Source: Apricaphanius iberus
Lineage: Eukaryota; Chordata; Actinopteri; Cyprinodontiformes; Aphaniidae
Assembly: GCA_028564705.1 (NCBI GenBank)
Contig: JAPXFQ010000385.1
Location: 1,736,001 to 1,800,000 of the forward strand
Length of the DNA stretch: 64,000 bases
Direction: 5' to 3'
Shown here one piece after another: positions 11,160-23,124 of the stretch (positions within the stretch are counted from its first letter, which is position 1; the number at the start of each line of letters is the position of its first letter). The notes below the pieces were generated by a model. It worked only from the letters and a program-made list of their open reading frames with translations, made no database searches and was not told the DNA's origin. A program made the translations under genes and the position numbers.

Positions 11160-14100
11160 ATGGATGTTCTCCGGCGATCTTCCATGTTCCCCTCGGAGGT
11201 CCTAGATGTCTTTGACCGATCATTGACTGAGAAGGATCTGGTGTCTCAGTCCAAAGCGCTTTGCAGAGACTACATCCTTTCCAGGCTGAACCAGAACGGG
11301 TTGGGATGGTCCAAAACTGAAATTAACTTCTCTCCCCCAAATGCAGCACTCGCCGAAGTGTCTCTGGTGCTTCTTTGTCTTGGTGAGAGGGAGTCCTGGT
11401 TAATGAGAAATCTCATCTGAGCATTAAGTCTGGCTGTGTCTATGTGTCTATAAATGGGCCCTTGATGTAAAGGTGCACCGATCCATCTCCCAAAAATTGG
11501 AATTGGCCACATTTCTCTTGATGAGCTTGGATCAATACTTAAAAACTATATATATTTTCCTTTTCATCAATTGCATCAGTATATGGATCAAACAACATTT
11601 ATTTTGATGTACTGTTTTGAGTTTAGTAAAACTTAGTTTATGTGTAAAGACATATTTGATGATTCATATGAGGATAATCTTGTAATCCCTTATTTTATGT
11701 CGGATTCAAAACTACTACATCTATCAAGTAACCTCCAGTGTGTTTATAATCCTTAGAAGCAAAGATGTTGCAATCAGTCAGGTCTCGGAGAAAACCATAA
11801 AGCTGCATTGGCTGATTGTGGCATGTTTAAGTAGTTGCTGAGCTTTTTGACACTGCGTTTCTGTATTTTTTATCCACAAATTTAGGCAAAAAACTGAACT
11901 AGAAGATAATTTCTATTGGAATAGAGTAATCAAATCTCTTCATAATTCTAAGAGTTGTAAGGATAAAACATCTTAAAATCAGCATCCTAATTGCTATCCT
12001 CCAAGAAAAAATACAAACAACAAAGTCTTTCTTTTTATACACTCTGCCCTTGTGAGAAATTACATGTGCAGACAAAACATAACACATGAGAGATATAAAA
12101 AAATGTCTGAACTGCTCTTCAGACTTGAATATAAATAGATTTTTCTCCCACATTTTTCTGTCAGCTATCGTGAGACATAGGCTTGGAGAAACACGATTAA
12201 AAGACCATGTCTTAATGTACTCAGCCTCCGCTGTCCTTTCTGTTTGCATTTCTAAGTCCAGTTTCGTATTCAATTTTGTTGATTTATTAAAATGTGTCTG
12301 CCTGACATTGATTTGTATTGTTCACACTGTTTTAATGTTGTTGTTTTTTTCTCCCTAACAGTCTGGTGTCCCTCTCTGTCTCTTGTTCCTAGGCGATGAG
12401 TTGGAGTGCATAAAGCCCAGTCTGTACAGGAACGTGGCACGGCAGCTTAACATTTCAGTTGCCATGGACAACGTGGTTTCAGATGCCTTTCTCGGCGTGG
12501 CATCAGAGATCTTTGCAGCAGGTACGCTGTGAACCTGGAGGTGGAGGTGATGATGGTAAACATGCTGTTTATTCAGGATGTAGGAGATCTGCCAGCACAG
12601 GAAATGACTTGCAGTTGAGATTACTGATGAGTGCTGTTAATGTGATTTAACAACAGTGACTCTGCAGTTTTTGTGGTTTGGGTGAGAGGGGCTTTCAGTA
12701 AGAGTGAGTGGGTGTCAAATACCCATAAGTGGAGGGAGACCTTACCTGAAAAAATACTCTCATATATATATATGTCTACCATGTGAATCTCAGAAACCTG
12801 TAAAATTATACTTTGATTTTGATTGGAAGAAAATATTTTTAACTTGTGTTTTACAACATGTTCACTTTGACAGAAAAAATGAAAGGAACCCAAAGGATTC
12901 CATAAACACTTTGTTTGAAGCAAAATAATCGCAGGGAACAATGCTTAATTATAAACATCAGTCATAATTTTTCAAACCTATGCTTCTTTAGATACATTTT
13001 CACAATTGTTACGCAATCCTAAGGAAAAAACCAACATTTTCTACCTTGAATTTCAATACATTCTTTGAATTCCTATCTAAATGTTTGTTCAGAACTTGAG
13101 CTTTTAGAGGAAATGGAGATCACTATGTTTTTATAATGGCTTCTCTTCAGCACACCCATTTATTTTCTGTCTGTCATCTCTTAATGCGTTAGTATTGTGA
13201 GATGTCATCTCGGCCTTTTTGACTCCATCTCTTTGAACATAATTTGAACATTTTGTGAGCTTTGATTTGAATCTAAAATACACGTTGACTCAAATATGGG
13301 TATGGGTTTTCATATTACAATCACCTTGAATAAAAACGTGGTGTTATCGTACTTGGACAAATATTTAGAACCACAAAAAAAAGGGATCTCAAAACTTTGA
13401 TTTAAATCAGAAAAGCAACATTTTTTCCATGAGCTGGCAAATTGTAACCCGTTAACAGACATGCTGATCATAGCTCAATCAACCAGAAATGTTTCCAAGC
13501 AGCCTGATTTGTTGTGCTTTTTGTTAAGCTTAGGAAAAGTGTAATACTTACAGTCCCATTCAGCCAGCTGACCGGCAGTGAGTAGAGGAAGGGCAGTGCT
13601 GTGTGGACATATGCGCCATACTGCCAGAGAAGTCTTTGGTCACATTAATACATTTCCTGGCATCTTATTAGAGTGACTTTAAAACACATGAATGCTCGGA
13701 TGTATTTTTTTTTTTTTTTTTGCAGTTTTGAAACAGTAACTTTTATAATCTTGCTATGTTGATATCAGGAACCAACCAATGCCTAGACTCAATACCCACA
13801 TCACCATATTGCCCGTATGCCTCCCTACGCATTAAACACTGTAACACACATGATCTCAACACAAGCTAAAATGGATTTCCATGGATTTTTGCGCAGCATC
13901 AGCAGTACGGTTCCCACAGGTCACATAAACCACACATGTATGCCACTGCTACAGCATTTACACGGCTGCTGCAATGACCCAATAAAATCATTGTTTGATG
14001 TAAAACAACAATATAGCCTTTTTCTTAAAAAAAAACAACAACAGAAAAACAATTCAGACTTAAACCTGGAAATACATCTCGTCCATGCTGAATCTGCTCA

Positions 14101-17100
14101 TTCATCCAAGTAAAGCCCACAATCTGACACATGCATCTGAAACTAAAGAGGGGCCAACATTGATGCTGCCGATTGTTTTGGTTTTGTTCTACTTTCAAAC
14201 ATGACTTATGCTGAAGAAACTACGGTAAACTTTGCTGAAATCACTGGAAAGAAACAAAGTTTGTCCAGAACTGACCAAACAGAGATAATCTGTATTTTTT
14301 CTATCAAGCTAGAATGCTGATTAGTCCTCACAGATGTCAGCTGATGCAGGGCTTTGACTACCTAGCTTGGCAGGTCTAGAGAATGGTGGTGGTGGGTTGA
14401 TTTTAATTCCCCTCTATAGCATCTTTCCTTTCAAAAATCACATGGAGATGACCAAAAGACGTCTAGGTGCGGTCTTTAAGTGTTTTCTGAAATTACCTTA
14501 AAGAGCACAGACATTGAAAATACTTGCCTACTATTTTTATTTTGGAAATAATCCAACAAAAGTTGTCTGTACAGCAGCTAACACTTCAAGCTGGAGAGCC
14601 TTGCTATCCTTAAACCTTTCTTTAAAAAAAAAAATTTGTCTTGTCCTGGTAGGTTCAGCACATTGCATCTCATATGTGTAAAAAAAAACGTAGCATATTA
14701 GTTAATGAGACGCACCGCAACAGACGTTCCTCCTGTGCATTCCCCTTAATGCAAATGCTGATGAACATTCAATCAACCCTCTTTGCCGGATACTTAAACC
14801 TAAAGGGGGAACTGATCGCTTCACTACATTTGAATTAATCTGGTGACTCGTTTTCTGACCGATTGGGGGCACATTTAAAGCATTGAAATGTCATTTTAGA
14901 TTACCATTTTATTTTTATTTGTAGAATAAAAATTAGGCTGTGACTTCATAAAGAGTGTGACTTCACTTAAGCAGCTGAACAATGTGAATTCCACAGCCTT
15001 GATTCCAATTAATACACACTATTCAAAAAGTGGGAGCATCAGAAGCAACACCTATACTTTAGAAGTGATGGGACTTAATGTTACCCCCAAATAAATCCTC
15101 TTATTTTTTTTTCCTTATTTAAAAGCATCTCAACAACAAACTGAGAACCTGCTAGTTTATATTTTTAAGTAAGGAAAATATCCGAAAAATGGACCAGATA
15201 AACATCTCTGTTAATCGGGACATTTCATGCATTTTCAAAGACAAATGGAAAAGAAAAAACAACAAATGAAAGCTGGATTGGATTGTACTGTCAAGATCTG
15301 ATCAAGTGGTGAAAAATTACCTCCACTGTTGTTTCCTGGACATGTGCTGTAGCTCTCTGGGGGAAAAAAATTATGCAATCTTTATTAGGTTTTCCTTGCC
15401 GATAGGAATCTTGTGTTAGTTAATGTGTTGATATAATTTCTGTATTTCTTGACAACAGATGTTTCCTGTTCACTACCAAATACAACACTGACATTTTGAA
15501 GTTTCCAAATAAAACAATTTCATGTACTCTGTTATAAGCCTTGGGGATAGATTAAAAGAACCTGGCTGCACTATGATCAGCACGCAGAATTTGGCTTATT
15601 GCCTGGAAATGCCAAAAACTGACTTTCTTAATATAATTTTCCTGCCTGTTCTCTGGCCGAATGTTCCCCCCACTCTGATGTCACAAGGCTGTAATTTGTG
15701 GAAACAGCGTGGGATTCCTCTGAAAGAATAACAAACTTGGGAAGTTGAGTTGCTCTTTGCCTTCTGAGATCGTTTGAGAACTCTGACATTAACTCACATT
15801 AAAAAAAGTGAAGAAGAAAAAAGTTAGAAATGCTTTTTCTGTCTTTCAGATTTAAAACTCTAATTTTAGCTTTCAGGTATTTAGTGTTCTTCAGCCAAAA
15901 AGAAATTGAAGCAGCCTTCTGTACTCTGTTTTCTTCCAGTAAAATCAACATAGCTCGCCTCTCCTACATCTATCTTTTGCTGCCTCCCACTTCTGTTCAA
16001 TTTCTTCCCGCCCTCCTCCTTTATCCCTGACAATCTCGTGTCTATTCTCGGCCTGCCTCTCAGTAGGGACAGAGACATGACGTGCTCGGAAAGCTTTCAT
16101 GGACAGTTATCTCATTTAAGCTCACCCACAGCTCTATCCCCTTATAGGCACAGTCAGACTCTGTAGGTCAGCCTTGTGGAACATTCATGACAAAGCAAGC
16201 GGGACCAAAAGAGGCCAATGACATTAGCCTTTAGCTGCATTACTGTTGGCTTTTAGGAAATAGCCAACTTCTCTGAAAATTGTACCTCGTCCTGACCTTG
16301 TGGCCGCAATTATCGGATCAGGCTGTTTCTTTTAAGCGGACTAAGTTTTCTGATCTTTGTTAAAGTATTCATACTCCTTTCCACATCACAATCTTCATTG
16401 TTTATTTTTGTAATTTTAATTGATAGACCAACACAAAGTAGTACATAATTGTAAATTAGATGAAAAATGGTACTTGCTTTTTTCTTCACATTTTACTTAA
16501 GGCTTCAAACATCTTTAAACTGTGAGTTGCATTTTTATTCAATCCTCTAAATCAATACAATGTAGAGCTACATTTTGCTTGCACTTTCAAGGCTTTATAT
16601 GTGTACCATCAGCAAGTGGTGAGATAGCAAACTGGCCAAATTTTCAGGCTTGGATAGCCTCATCGACAAACGGCAAACAGTCACCCCCCAAGCCCTTCTC
16701 TGAACTGATAATTAAAATGAGAATCTTAATGAAAACAGGTCGCATTTTAAGAAGTAAACCACTGTATTTTCATATGTAAGTCTTCTTATTTGATAGCGAT
16801 TGCACTAACTGGTGCATTAATTATGTGAAGTTGAAATAAAGGTATTGCAGCTACAATGCATATTGCTGCACAATGGATCTGGTGGCACTCATTTACAATT
16901 TTTTTAGAGTTTACCTCGCCCAGCTAAATCAGCTGGTTCAGAATCCCTAAAGCAGGTGTTAGATCTACTGACCCAATAGAACCATGCCACCCCCCACCTC
17001 CACCAAACCCCAAACAACATTCTTGGTGTGGCCTGCTGTCTCCCGCTTCGCCTCCAACTCTTTTTTGTGTCATCCATGCCACTGCATTTTTGTGTTACTT

Positions 17101-20100
17101 CCAGCTCTTCTGTTTATTTGTCACCCCCAAATAATATTTTGCGCAGATATTACTTTTTAAAAGTACTTTTTAAAAATTACCTTTTCTGTCAGGCCTTAAA
17201 TACCTTGTAGTGTTGAAACTTATTCTGCTGTAATTTTGTTATTTGCCTTTATTCTAATTGTTTCCAGAATAAGTAATCATACATTGAACAAAAATATAAA
17301 CGCAACACTTTTTTTTTTTGCTCCCATTTTTATTCAAAGATCTGAAACATTCTCTACAGACACAAAATAAAACCTTTCTCTCAAATATTCACAAATCTGT
17401 GTAAATCTGTGATAGTGAGCACTTCTCCTTTTGCTGAGATAATCCATCCCACCTTACAGGTGTGCCATATCAAGATGCTGATTAGACAGCATGATTATTG
17501 CACATGTGTGCCTTAGACTGGCCACAATAAAATTATGTATGTAGAAAATGTTTCAGATCTTTGAGTACATTTCATGAAAAAATTGGAGCAAAAACAAAGT
17601 GTTGCGTTTATATTTTTGTTCAGCGTATAATTCAAACATTATATTGTTCTTATTGTTTTATTGCTTGTGCTGCTGCTTTTAATTTGAATCTCTTTACTAT
17701 GGATGTCTTGTTACACATTTTCTTACTGCTAACTTTGTTTTATCTTTTACTGTGGTTGGCTTTTTTTGCTGAGTAAAGTTCTCTACCTCTCGGTTGTCAT
17801 AGACTGGAAGTTGCAAGCACTTTAATTAGTTTTTTTTCTGACCCTAAGTAAGGTTTTAGTAAGGGTTCTACTCAAAGTTATATAAATAAGACCCCAGGCT
17901 AGTTTTCTTTACAAAGGTTTTCTGTTTCACCTAGAGGGTTTGTCGCAAACAGGACCTCTCAAAGGTTTTATTTTTTTCAGTTTTTTTCCAAAAAATGACT
18001 TTCAACCTGTTTTTTTCTATAAACCAGTTTTGTGGGCTAGAAGTAGTTTTCCTGTTGACAGGTTCTCGTACCTGAACGGTAGGTCACTGGAGCTCCACCA
18101 GTGTTACCATTGAGGTCTTGGCTGCATCTCTAATTTACACTCTTCTTGACAGGCCTATTATTTAGGTGGACTGCCATATTGGTATGTTTACGGTTATGCC
18201 AATTTTTTTCTAAATTAATTATATAGGACAGGGCTCTTTAAAGTGTTCTTTATTCCATGTACTTTTTTAGAATCTAACTCTGCTTAAGAATTCATCCCTG
18301 TATATTTTATCCTGTTTCTTGATTTTCATGATGCTGTTTCTTCGCAAATAGAACCCACTAGAATATGTTATTGTAGCTTTCATTTCCACAATAATGAAAT
18401 TGAGGTGTATATTCTCTGATGTAAAACATAAAATACTCATGTAAAAACAGAAAAAAATACCCCACAAATGCATAGCTTGTTCTCTAACAAACCTCGTAGT
18501 CCTTTATGGAACAGCTGTTTTTATTCTATGATTAAATTGCACACAAGTGGTCTCTGTAATGACTAATTAGCTAACTTCTGAAGGCAGTTTGGATTTTATT
18601 TAGAGGTTTCAGTATAAGTTGAGCTAAAAGGGATGCCTGCTGCCCTTTTCAAACTTTTATCCTAAAAAAAAAGTATGTATCGTTTTTATGTCCATTACAT
18701 AATTATCTGCTGCTTTGTTTTGCTATTTAAAAAAAATACTATGTTTTGGATGTAACATGACAAAATGTGGAAAAGTTTACGATACATTCTTTCCCAGCTT
18801 TTAACCTGTGGCATTATAATCTCACCCTGTTAAATGACCAGTGTGGCTGGCGGTTTTAACAAGATCCCTTATCAGTTACATTAACACACATCACTCTGGT
18901 TTGTTGACCTGAGCCTGGCATACATTATTCATTTTAGTACAAGGTCCAATAGCTGCAAAACATGTGCCATATTGGCTTAGGATATTATCCAGAAACTTCA
19001 GAGGAGGGAGGTTTTATTGTGTTGAAAGTATGGCTAATACAGTAAATAAAAGTTTATTGATTGCTGTGTAGAAATTCAGCCGCCGTCAAAAGGTGAAACT
19101 AATGTCCTTCATTTTATTTTTGTTTCTGGTTCGTTACAAACACAGCCCATTGACTGCAAGAGAAAATCAATATCAGCTTTCGCAGATGAATCTTGTATTG
19201 CATTCTAGGTTAACACCAGGAGGAACAGAAGGCTTTAAGTAGGAGCATCTTCTCAAATTTGGTTTAAAAATGATGGCAAAGATCAGTGCTTTTGTATGTG
19301 TGTTTACACAATGAAAACTTAACCTGAAGCACCGATGTTTGTTTTATTTTTTTTAACTTTAGGTATAACATGGGGTAAAGTGGTAGCCATGTATGCAGTA
19401 GCTGGAGCCCTAGCAGTGGACTGTGTCAAACAGGGACATCCCACCACAGTGCACATCATAGTGGACAGTCTTGGACAGTTTGTTCGCAAGTTTCTTGTTT
19501 CCTGGCTGAAGAGACGGGGAGGATGGGTGAGTCTGCGCTCATGTGGTTTTTATCTTTCTTTGTATTAAAAACATGATTCAAAAGCAAAATTGTGCTGCTT
19601 TATAACTGGCTCTTATTTACTTACCCCCGAGGAAGATGCAAGACTAAGAAATGCAGAATTAAATGGTTCAGAAGCTAAACTTAACTATTGCTGCAAACTT
19701 TTTTTTCCTCATGTATCATAAAGTTACCAGAGGATTTTTGTTTCTGATAAATTTAACTGATTCTGATTTCTCATTAAGAAATCTAAGTAGCATTCACAAT
19801 ATTTCTTCTAAGGTTTCTTGCAGGCAGTAGTCATAACCTTTTTTTTATATATTGGAAGCAGAGATGATATATTTGTGTTTGGTTTGTGATTGAGAGCACT
19901 TCCTGTAGAACAGTGCTTTATCAATTTAAAAAAGACAATTTTGAGTTAATTTTATTAATCTACAATCAGAAAACAATGAAATCTAATACAATACAGTAAA
20001 AATAACTGAAGTCTGAAGAGGTTTTATGAATAAAGAAGAAAAAAATAATTTATGATAATGTAATCAGTTTCTTGTTGCATGGAATTTTTTGCAACAAAGG

Positions 20101-20709
20101 TGCTTAAAAGGATGCAAAAACCTCTAAAATGTTTAATAACCTCAAAAACCGAATGAAGAGCATATTTGAAAATACAACAAAAATGTAGTCTGGCCCAAAG
20201 TTATTCATATGCCAGACAGTTGTAGGTTTGAAATAATGAATTACTTTATTCAATTTTTTTCAAACGAAAGTAAAATTAATATTTGAATCTGAACCTGTAG
20301 GGTTTGGGTAAGGGGCCTTCCAGCCTGAAACACTTAAAACCTCTTCACCTGCGCAAAATTGTCCAAATTCAGTGGAAATGTGCAAAAACCTCTTAAGCAG
20401 TTATAAACTGGTTTTCCTCATGGTTATACCATTATTTGGAAGGGTATAAATAATATTCAAGGTTTAATTTCTTAAATATAAAGTTAAACAGCATGTGGTA
20501 AAGTGCATAATAAATCACCAAACTCCTGCCATTAAAATGAATTCCTTGAATATGGGATTAAATTTTGTCTTCCTTTGCATCAGGCTGAGATCTTGAAGTG
20601 TGTGGTGAAGATGGACTGCACCCCTGAACGACCCTGGCTATCATCAGTCATCGATTCCCTCAAATATTTCCTTACTACGGTGTACGTCTACATCATGAAG
20701 GAGCAGTGA
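11160..20709 (+). CDS. bok: BCL2-related ovarian killer (BOK), pro-apoptotic BCL2-family effector
   Basis: BOK is a BAX/BAK-like protein acting at ER/mitochondrial membranes in apoptosis. Coding exons 11160-11382, 12393-12521, 19363-19526 and 20584-20709 join in phase (GT-AG) to 213 aa, the usual BOK length (human 212). Landmarks: N-terminal RRSSMFPSEVLDVFDRS; BH3-like LLCLGDELE (about residues 70-79); BH1 containing GITWGKVVAMYAVAG (about 118-132); BH2 around RRGGWAEI (about 168-175); hydrophobic C-terminal anchor SVIDSLKYFLTTVYVYIM. The GDELE variant in BH3 and the RRGGW motif separate BOK from BAX/BAK. The start is the first in-frame ATG of the exon. The third intron-separated piece follows a 6.8-kb intron full of transposon remains. 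The gene lies tail-to-tail with the thap4-like gene. Confidence 0.96.
16362..16500. mobile_element. Tc1-like transposon terminal fragment
   Basis: The segment with AAAGTATTCATACTCC and TTGATAGACCAACACAAAGT resembles the terminal region of a very common fish Tc1-like element. The matching opposite end, inverted, appears near 18739-18785. No transposase reading frame survives here. Confidence 0.6.
17282..17625. mobile_element. Tc1/mariner-type MITE with TA target duplication
   Basis: 344 bp bounded by inverted ends: the left begins CATTGAACAAAAATATAAAC and the right end read in reverse is CGCTGAACAAAAATATAAAC. TA dinucleotides flank both sides (17280-17281 and 17626-17627). The match continues inward through GCAACACTTT and, after a gap, GATCTGAAACATT. 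There is no coding capacity, so it is a non-autonomous element. Confidence 0.88.
18030..18790 (-). mobile_element. Degraded Tc1-like element
   Basis: Segments such as CTTGGCTGCATCTCTAATTTA, TTTAGGTGGACTGCCATATT, TTTTCATGATGCTGTTTCTT and ACATGACAAAATGTGGAAAAG match, in order, the antisense strand of a common fish Tc1-like transposon, ending at its terminal repeat. Multiple indels leave no usable frame. It may be the other half of the fragment at 16362. Confidence 0.65.
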
Positions 20710-20747
20710 ACTGGTGGGAAAAAAAGGACTGAAATCTCTGTCTTGTC

Positions 20748-20753
20748 AATAAA
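20748..20753 (+). promoter_or_regulatory. bok: Candidate bok proximal poly(A) signal
   Basis: AATAAA lies 39 nt after the bok stop. It would give a very short 3' UTR; a second signal is at 21631. Confidence 0.45.
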
Positions 20754-21630
20754 AGCTGGGATGGAAATTTTCCCCGCGCCTGATGAGGATTGAGCTTTCC
20801 CTGCTGAATGGCCACTGACAAATGTTTCATCGGCAGCCAGTCATGCTTTGCAAAAGCCTGCACGGGATTACCCTTCAACCAAAGAGTAGTCTCTTGATAT
20901 TTTCTGTGGAGAATTGAGGATAAATGTAATATTTAACAGCATAAATGTTCATTTTTATACCATGCTCCACCTGTTGTATGCTTTTTCTCACTGCCTATTG
21001 AAGGGCAGTAATGTACCTTCTCTGGTTTAATGTGAGGCTGTTCTTACTGCTGATGTCCTTTGGGAGATTTTCTCTTTTTTAGAAAAAAATGTATTTTTTA
21101 TATATATACATTTTTTTGAGATAAGTTCAGGTGAAACTGATGCTGAGCTGTGTCTGATGGTACATCAGAGGTTTCTAGTGCTGGAATGGGGGGATGCAGG
21201 AGTAAGATTTCAGTCTGCTGAGTCCTCCTCCTCTGAGCACTATTTGGCTGTATTGTTTACATTTCAGGAGATCCAACTATTGTGCTTTCACCAAAGCACA
21301 AATTGCGTTCCTTCAAAAATAACTGAAAGTTGCATAGGAAAATAGATATATTTTTTCAGTTCAAACAAGCTCTTTTCGGTCGTTACCATTTTTTATTTAA
21401 CCGAGACCTTTCAGAGGACTTGCACAAATTACATGTGATATTTTAGCTGTACTGATTTCAGTTTTTAACTTGTATATTTTATTTATGATTTTATTTAAGA
21501 TTTGTATTTATATATTTGGTGATAACCAAAAACTGAATTAGCACAGCAGAAACACTGCTACTACAACAAGCACTTCAATATGTTGTTCAGTGTTAGTTTT
21601 ACACTGTCTGCTTTTTCTTTTTTTTTTAAC

Positions 21631-21636
21631 AATAAA
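21631..21636 (+). promoter_or_regulatory. bok: Candidate bok distal poly(A) signal
   Basis: AATAAA after a T-rich run and followed by TG/T-rich DNA, about 0.9 kb past the stop. The intervening DNA has no gene and looks like a 3' UTR. Confidence 0.4.
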
Positions 21637-22933
21637 TTTCAACAAATGTTTACTGATACATTGATGGCACTTTTATTTTGGTTCTCTAGTTTTTAAAAAT
21701 ATTTTCCCTTTGAAAAAGCTGGATCAAGCCTTAGAGCGATGCCCAACAATGTTTTCATGTGTTGGAAAATTAAACATTTTGTGTAATATGAAAGGGTTTC
21801 AAATATTTTAAAATGTATAGGATGAACTGGGATCCTTACAAACATCTTATTTCATTTAAAGGTAAAATTAAGCAGATTATTGTGTATATATTTTTAGACT
21901 TTGTCAGGTGAAATGAGGCCTAAGCTGTTGTCGCAGACATCTTTTGTAAATTTAATTGCACTAATGCACTGATGAAAATTTGGGCTGATACAGAGATAAA
22001 TATGTCTGCATATTGCATCTCTGCCTCAGTTAAATACACCACAATCCTGAGCTGATCACTTTCACATGACCCACCCCATCCTGAAATACATACACAAACA
22101 GCAACACGATGGAAATAAACATTAGCTGTCAATATCAGCACAGTTTTACTTATTGGACCAATACAGATATGATTTTTTTTAAAAGACCGTTAGTCATTAC
22201 TAATGTTGATCCAGACGTGCATCTGAAAAAAGCAGTTGTGTGTATCATATTCGTTAATGCCTTTCTAAACCTCTAGAGTTCTTTGCAGCAATTTTACTTG
22301 TATGTTAGATTACATGTAGTATACGATTCAACATTAGGCCATTACAATAATTTAACACAAACATTTTTTCCAGCAATTTTCAGATTTAAAGGCTGTTCGG
22401 TTGACTGCTGAATATGGGCCTAATAATCCATCCCTTCCAGTTACCATCTTGCTGTTTCTTAGCTCGGGTACAGGAAAAGGCAAACTATCAGTTACCAGTG
22501 CAGGTGTTTTTTTTTGGTCACATTAGTAGCAAGCTTTCCAATTGCCTAATTCTTTATCACTTTTACAGCATAAAGATTATATTTGTAGTGCTTGCAATAA
22601 AAAAAGTTAACTAACTGGTTTGCAATTATATATACTGTAGGAGTTGCCTTCTAGTAGTACTTGCTTATAGTTCTCATACTGTACATGGGATTTATGAACA
22701 AATATTTTTGGTGAGATGCCGTATAACGTTAAAGTAAAAACAAGAAAGCTGATGTAGCCAACAGACTTATTTAATTTACCCAATTTTCTGCCTTAATCAC
22801 CTTTGGATATAGACTTAGAACTGGTATAAAAGTGTTTAGCCTGTGAAAAATTTAGTATGAGAAAGACCTCATTTCGCCACCTAATTTGGTTTTGAGTAAT
22901 CAAACAGAAAATGTTACTGTTTTAAATACAATT

Positions 22934-22939
22934 TTTATT
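22934..22939 (-). promoter_or_regulatory. Candidate thap4-like poly(A) signal
   Basis: AATAAA on the minus strand, about 190 nt past the stop codon at 23125. Confidence 0.4.
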
Positions 22940-23124
22940 ATCCATTAGAATAATGTAGATTGAAGTCAGTGACATTTAAATGCTTACAGCATTTAGAACC
23001 TCAAGAAGCAGCAAAACATAAATGCACGTCTCAACAAACAACTACCCTGAGTAGTTTACATTTTCTGACGCACACAAATAAGGATTTGCTGGTGTGGGAT
23101 AAGAACCCCCAGCGGCTGGTTGGG

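Larger units (their letters stand above)
12522..19362 (+). other. bok: bok intron (6.8 kb) with transposon remnants
   Basis: The long intron between the second and third coding exons. No coding exon of another gene is recognisable. It contains a Tc1-type end at about 16362-16500, a MITE at 17282-17625 and a degraded Tc1-like segment at about 18030-18790. The remainder is unremarkable AT-rich DNA. Confidence 0.8.
20710..23124. other. Convergent 3' region bok / thap4-like
   Basis: This space lies between two converging stop codons. It holds the bok 3' UTR (to about 21.65 kb), AT-rich DNA with no supportable coding exon, and the 3' UTR of the minus-strand gene. Open frames here are short and match no family I recognise. 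Confidence 0.7.
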
